Assembly (NCBI GenBank): GCA_002395225.1
Contig: DGWH01000030.1
Span: 1-43,178 of the forward strand
Direction of reading: 5' to 3'
DNA length: 43,178 nucleotides
Origin: Christensenella sp. UBA4263
Lineage (GTDB): Bacteria > Bacillota > Clostridia > Christensenellales > Aristaeellaceae
Shown: piece after piece, positions 41,520 through 43,178 of the stretch
Position numbering within the stretch: position 1 is the stretch's first letter
How the letters are laid out: every line of letters begins with the position of its first letter
Made by a program: the position numbers and the translations under genes
Notes under the pieces: generated by a model
Databases searched by the model: none
Seen by the model: the letters and a program-made list of their open reading frames with translations, nothing else
Told to the model about the DNA's origin: nothing

Positions 41520-43178
41520 TTACAGCCTGGCAGCACTTTGAACGATTTCTTTCAGATGATGCCGCGACTCTCCTTCGCGCAGTTTCCGGGCAACGATGAC
41601 CAGACGGTCATCCTCAAGACAGGTGGAGAGGGTGATCAGGGCATCGCTGGGCTTTACGTCCACCGGAATGGCGTACATGGAATGAGCCATGAGGTCTGAA
41701 ATATAGGTGATGAATTCGATATCCGTACGGAACGTCGAATGGGTGAAGTAATTGAAAAAGGTGGGATCTCTCGGATTCAGGGAAACCTGAAGGACGGCAA
41801 AAATGACGTACTCCTCTTTTTTCCAGAGGGAGGAATAGGTGAAGAAGGCGTTGTTCTTCAGGAAACTGAGGTTGGATTTATACTGGGTAAGACGTCCGAA
41901 CATGCTGCCGTCCCGCATGTTGTGTCCGTGGAAAAGAAGATTCTGCGATTTTTCCTTATAGGGATGATTCTCATCCAGGAACAGTGTGCCGGAAGTGTTT
42001 TTCTGTTTATAGAAATCGTGGGTCAGATAATAGACATTATCCCTGTAGACAACCGGAAGATCCAGAATGTCCGGAATATTGAGCCAGCCGACCAGATCGT
42101 GGTTATCCTTGTACAAAGAGGCCATCTCCGGCAGTGCATCTCCGCCGATCTGATGGAATTTTGTCGTAAGGACAAGGGGCGCGGGGGTGGGCGTTGCCTG
42201 AGCAGCCAGCTGCTCCTGAGACGGGGAATTTTCCGGCTCACCTTCGGATGAATCAGCGGAAAGTGCGTTTTCATCCGTTTCGTTCCCGGCGGCGACAACC
42301 GTCTCATCCGGACTTTCTGCCTCGCCGGAATCTGCGCTGTCCTCCGAATCTTCCTCTGTGTAAATGGTAAACGGAATGTCGGCACTGTCCGTGTCCGCCG
42401 GCTGACTGTGCCGCTGAGACAATTCCTGGTTTACCTGAGAGGTGCGAATGCTTCGCCATACGATGCGGGCGATCATGATCAGAGAGTAGAGCGCAACCGC
42501 TCCGAATATGCCCATCAGGATCAGACGGATGGTATTGCCGGGAATGTGGTGCCCGAAGAGCGTGATGCCGCCCCGGGAATCAGTTTCCCTGGGGACATAG
42601 CCGGCGGACTGGTTTTCCTGACGGATACCGGCCCGGCTGCGGGAAATGGTTCGCTTTTGCGGAGGCGTGTCCTTCGGAACATAGCCGGCACCTGCCTGCA
42701 CGCCCGGTGAGCGTCTGTATCTGGGAACTTTCCCGGACTCCTCACTGCCGCTGAGCTTCTCGCGGAATTCATGCAGCATGGGTTCAATCTTGCTGATCAG
42801 GGCGGAAGGCGGTTTGAGACGCTTTCGCCGGCCGGCGGACCCGGAATCCGAAGCGGTGGGAATGAAACCGGCCTGGCGGTTTGAATTCAGCCATTCCTGG
42901 TTGATAGTACCGGATATGGCGGGGGCTGTTTCTTCTTTTTCCGGCTCCCCGTTCCCGGACAGTTTCTGCGGGTCAAACGTGTCATATGAGTCTGACCTTT
43001 CACGGGTGCCGCGAGCCGTTTTACGACGTTTCAGTGAAACTTCTTCCCGGGGGGAATCCAGTTCTGCCAGTGCCCCGGAAACGACGGTTTGTTCCGGCTC
43101 GGGAGGAATGTCCGGAGAAGCGGCGGCTTCTTCCGGTTCGGGGGAAATGTCCGGTGAAGCGGCGACTTCTTCCGGTTC
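41520..43178 (-). CDS. class B-type sortase with long N-terminal tail, 5' end outside window
   Basis: Sortases join surface proteins to the wall or to each other. The open frame runs to the right edge, so 552 residues are visible and the true start is missing; the ATG at 42779 is internal. The part before the membrane helix (about 42450-42540) is at least 210 residues, charged, and cytoplasmic by topology. After the helix come an acidic Ser/Asp/Glu linker, a TPTPAP spacer and the sortase domain with LLFHGHNM (catalytic His), LSTCLEDDRL (catalytic Cys, codon 41619-41621) and VIVARK (Arg). WLNIPDILDLPVVY fits class B. No substrate with a clear sorting signal is present in the window. Confidence 0.88.
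   Translation of the reverse strand, partial: EPEEVAASPDISPEPEEAAASPDIPPEPEQTVVSGALAELDSPREEVSLKRRKTARGTRERSDSYDTFDPQKLSGNGEPEKEETAPAISGTINQEWLNSNRQAGFIPTASDSGSAGRRKRLKPPSALISKIEPMLHEFREKLSGSEESGKVPRYRRSPGVQAGAGYVPKDTPPQKRTISRSRAGIRQENQSAGYVPRETDSRGGITLFGHHIPGNTIRLILMGIFGAVALYSLIMIARIVWRSIRTSQVNQELSQRHSQPADTDSADIPFTIYTEEDSEDSADSGEAESPDETVVAAGNETDENALSADSSEGEPENSPSQEQLAAQATPTPAPLVLTTKFHQIGGDALPEMASLYKDNHDLVGWLNIPDILDLPVVYRDNVYYLTHDFYKQKNTSGTLFLDENHPYKEKSQNLLFHGHNMRDGSMFGRLTQYKSNLSFLKNNAFFTYSSLWKKEEYVIFAVLQVSLNPRDPTFFNYFTHSTFRTDIEFITYISDLMAHSMYAIPVDVKPSDALITLSTCLEDDRLVIVARKLREGESRHHLKEIVQSAARL
43062..43178 (-). repeat. 39-bp tandem repeat in the sortase N-terminal tail
   Basis: Units start at 43178, 43139 and 43100 on the minus strand, exactly 39 bp apart, coding 13-residue units EPEEVAASPDISP, EPEEAAASPDIPP and a diverged EPEQTVVSGALAE. 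The array probably continues past the window edge. Confidence 0.85.

Noticed and set aside
42777..42779. ATG 42779 as the start of the sortase
   Set aside because: The frame stays open to the window edge with protein-like repeats and motifs upstream, and no ribosome site precedes this ATG.

Overview
The window looks like a chromosomal segment of a moderately G+C-rich Bacillota, most likely a Clostridia-type anaerobe. Supporting signs are Shine-Dalgarno sites of the AGGAGG type, sigma-A-like promoters with 17-bp spacers, a T-box leader in front of leuA, a SAM-I riboswitch in front of metK, Rex, FtsA/FtsZ with a DivIB/FtsQ and FtsL pair, MurE with the meso-diaminopimelate motif DNPR, a VanW-family protein, and GerMN-domain envelope proteins. 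Species cannot be named from the sequence alone. I saw no tRNA, rRNA, CRISPR array or intact mobile element.

Layout. (1) 344-6665: an OmpR-type response regulator and sensor kinase are followed by two GerMN-domain envelope proteins, then holA and a small P-loop kinase-like protein, ending at a terminator. (2) 6933-8925: a DUF308/HdeD-like membrane protein, an unusual zinc-ribbon/acidic protein and a metallophosphoesterase, closed by two strong hairpins. (3) 9348-18369: a reduced division and cell-wall (dcw) cluster in the canonical order mraZ-ftsL-murE-mraY-murD-ftsQ-ftsA-ftsZ. The usual rsmH, ftsI, murF, ftsW, murG and murB/C positions are empty. (4) 18414-21086, minus strand: a secreted protein of unknown function and a MATE transporter fused to an anti-sigma-like ATPase domain. 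(5) 21537-23761: a HAD hydrolase, a cytidylate-kinase-like protein and thymidine kinase. (6) 23802-25921, minus strand: leuA under a T-box. (7) 25922-26830: a decayed stretch with an apparent ImmA/IrrE-family remnant. (8) 26980-28892: rplM-rpsI, secG, rex. (9) 28982-32056: a VanW-family protein, a TetR regulator and a DUF368 (PopT-type) lipid transporter. (10) 32163-34107: SAM-I riboswitch, metK and yajC. (11) 34452-36881: a large secreted Ig-like protein with a long structured leader. (12) 36957-38177, minus strand: rpsF-ssb-rpsR. (13) 38464-39480: an acyltransferase; 39912-41471: obg and yhbY; 41520 to the right edge: a class B-type sortase with an unusually long N-terminal tail whose start lies outside the window.

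The strongest themes are envelope growth and division: lipid II precursor enzymes, the divisome, a candidate undecaprenyl-phosphate recycling transporter, VanW and GerMN proteins and a sortase. The points most worth a second look are the MATE-ATPase fusion, the two-component/GerMN operon that parallels actinobacterial MtrAB-LpqB, the FtsZ with two tail peptides that resemble each other, the gapped dcw cluster with a structured leader before murE, and the sortase with a repetitive cytoplasmic tail.
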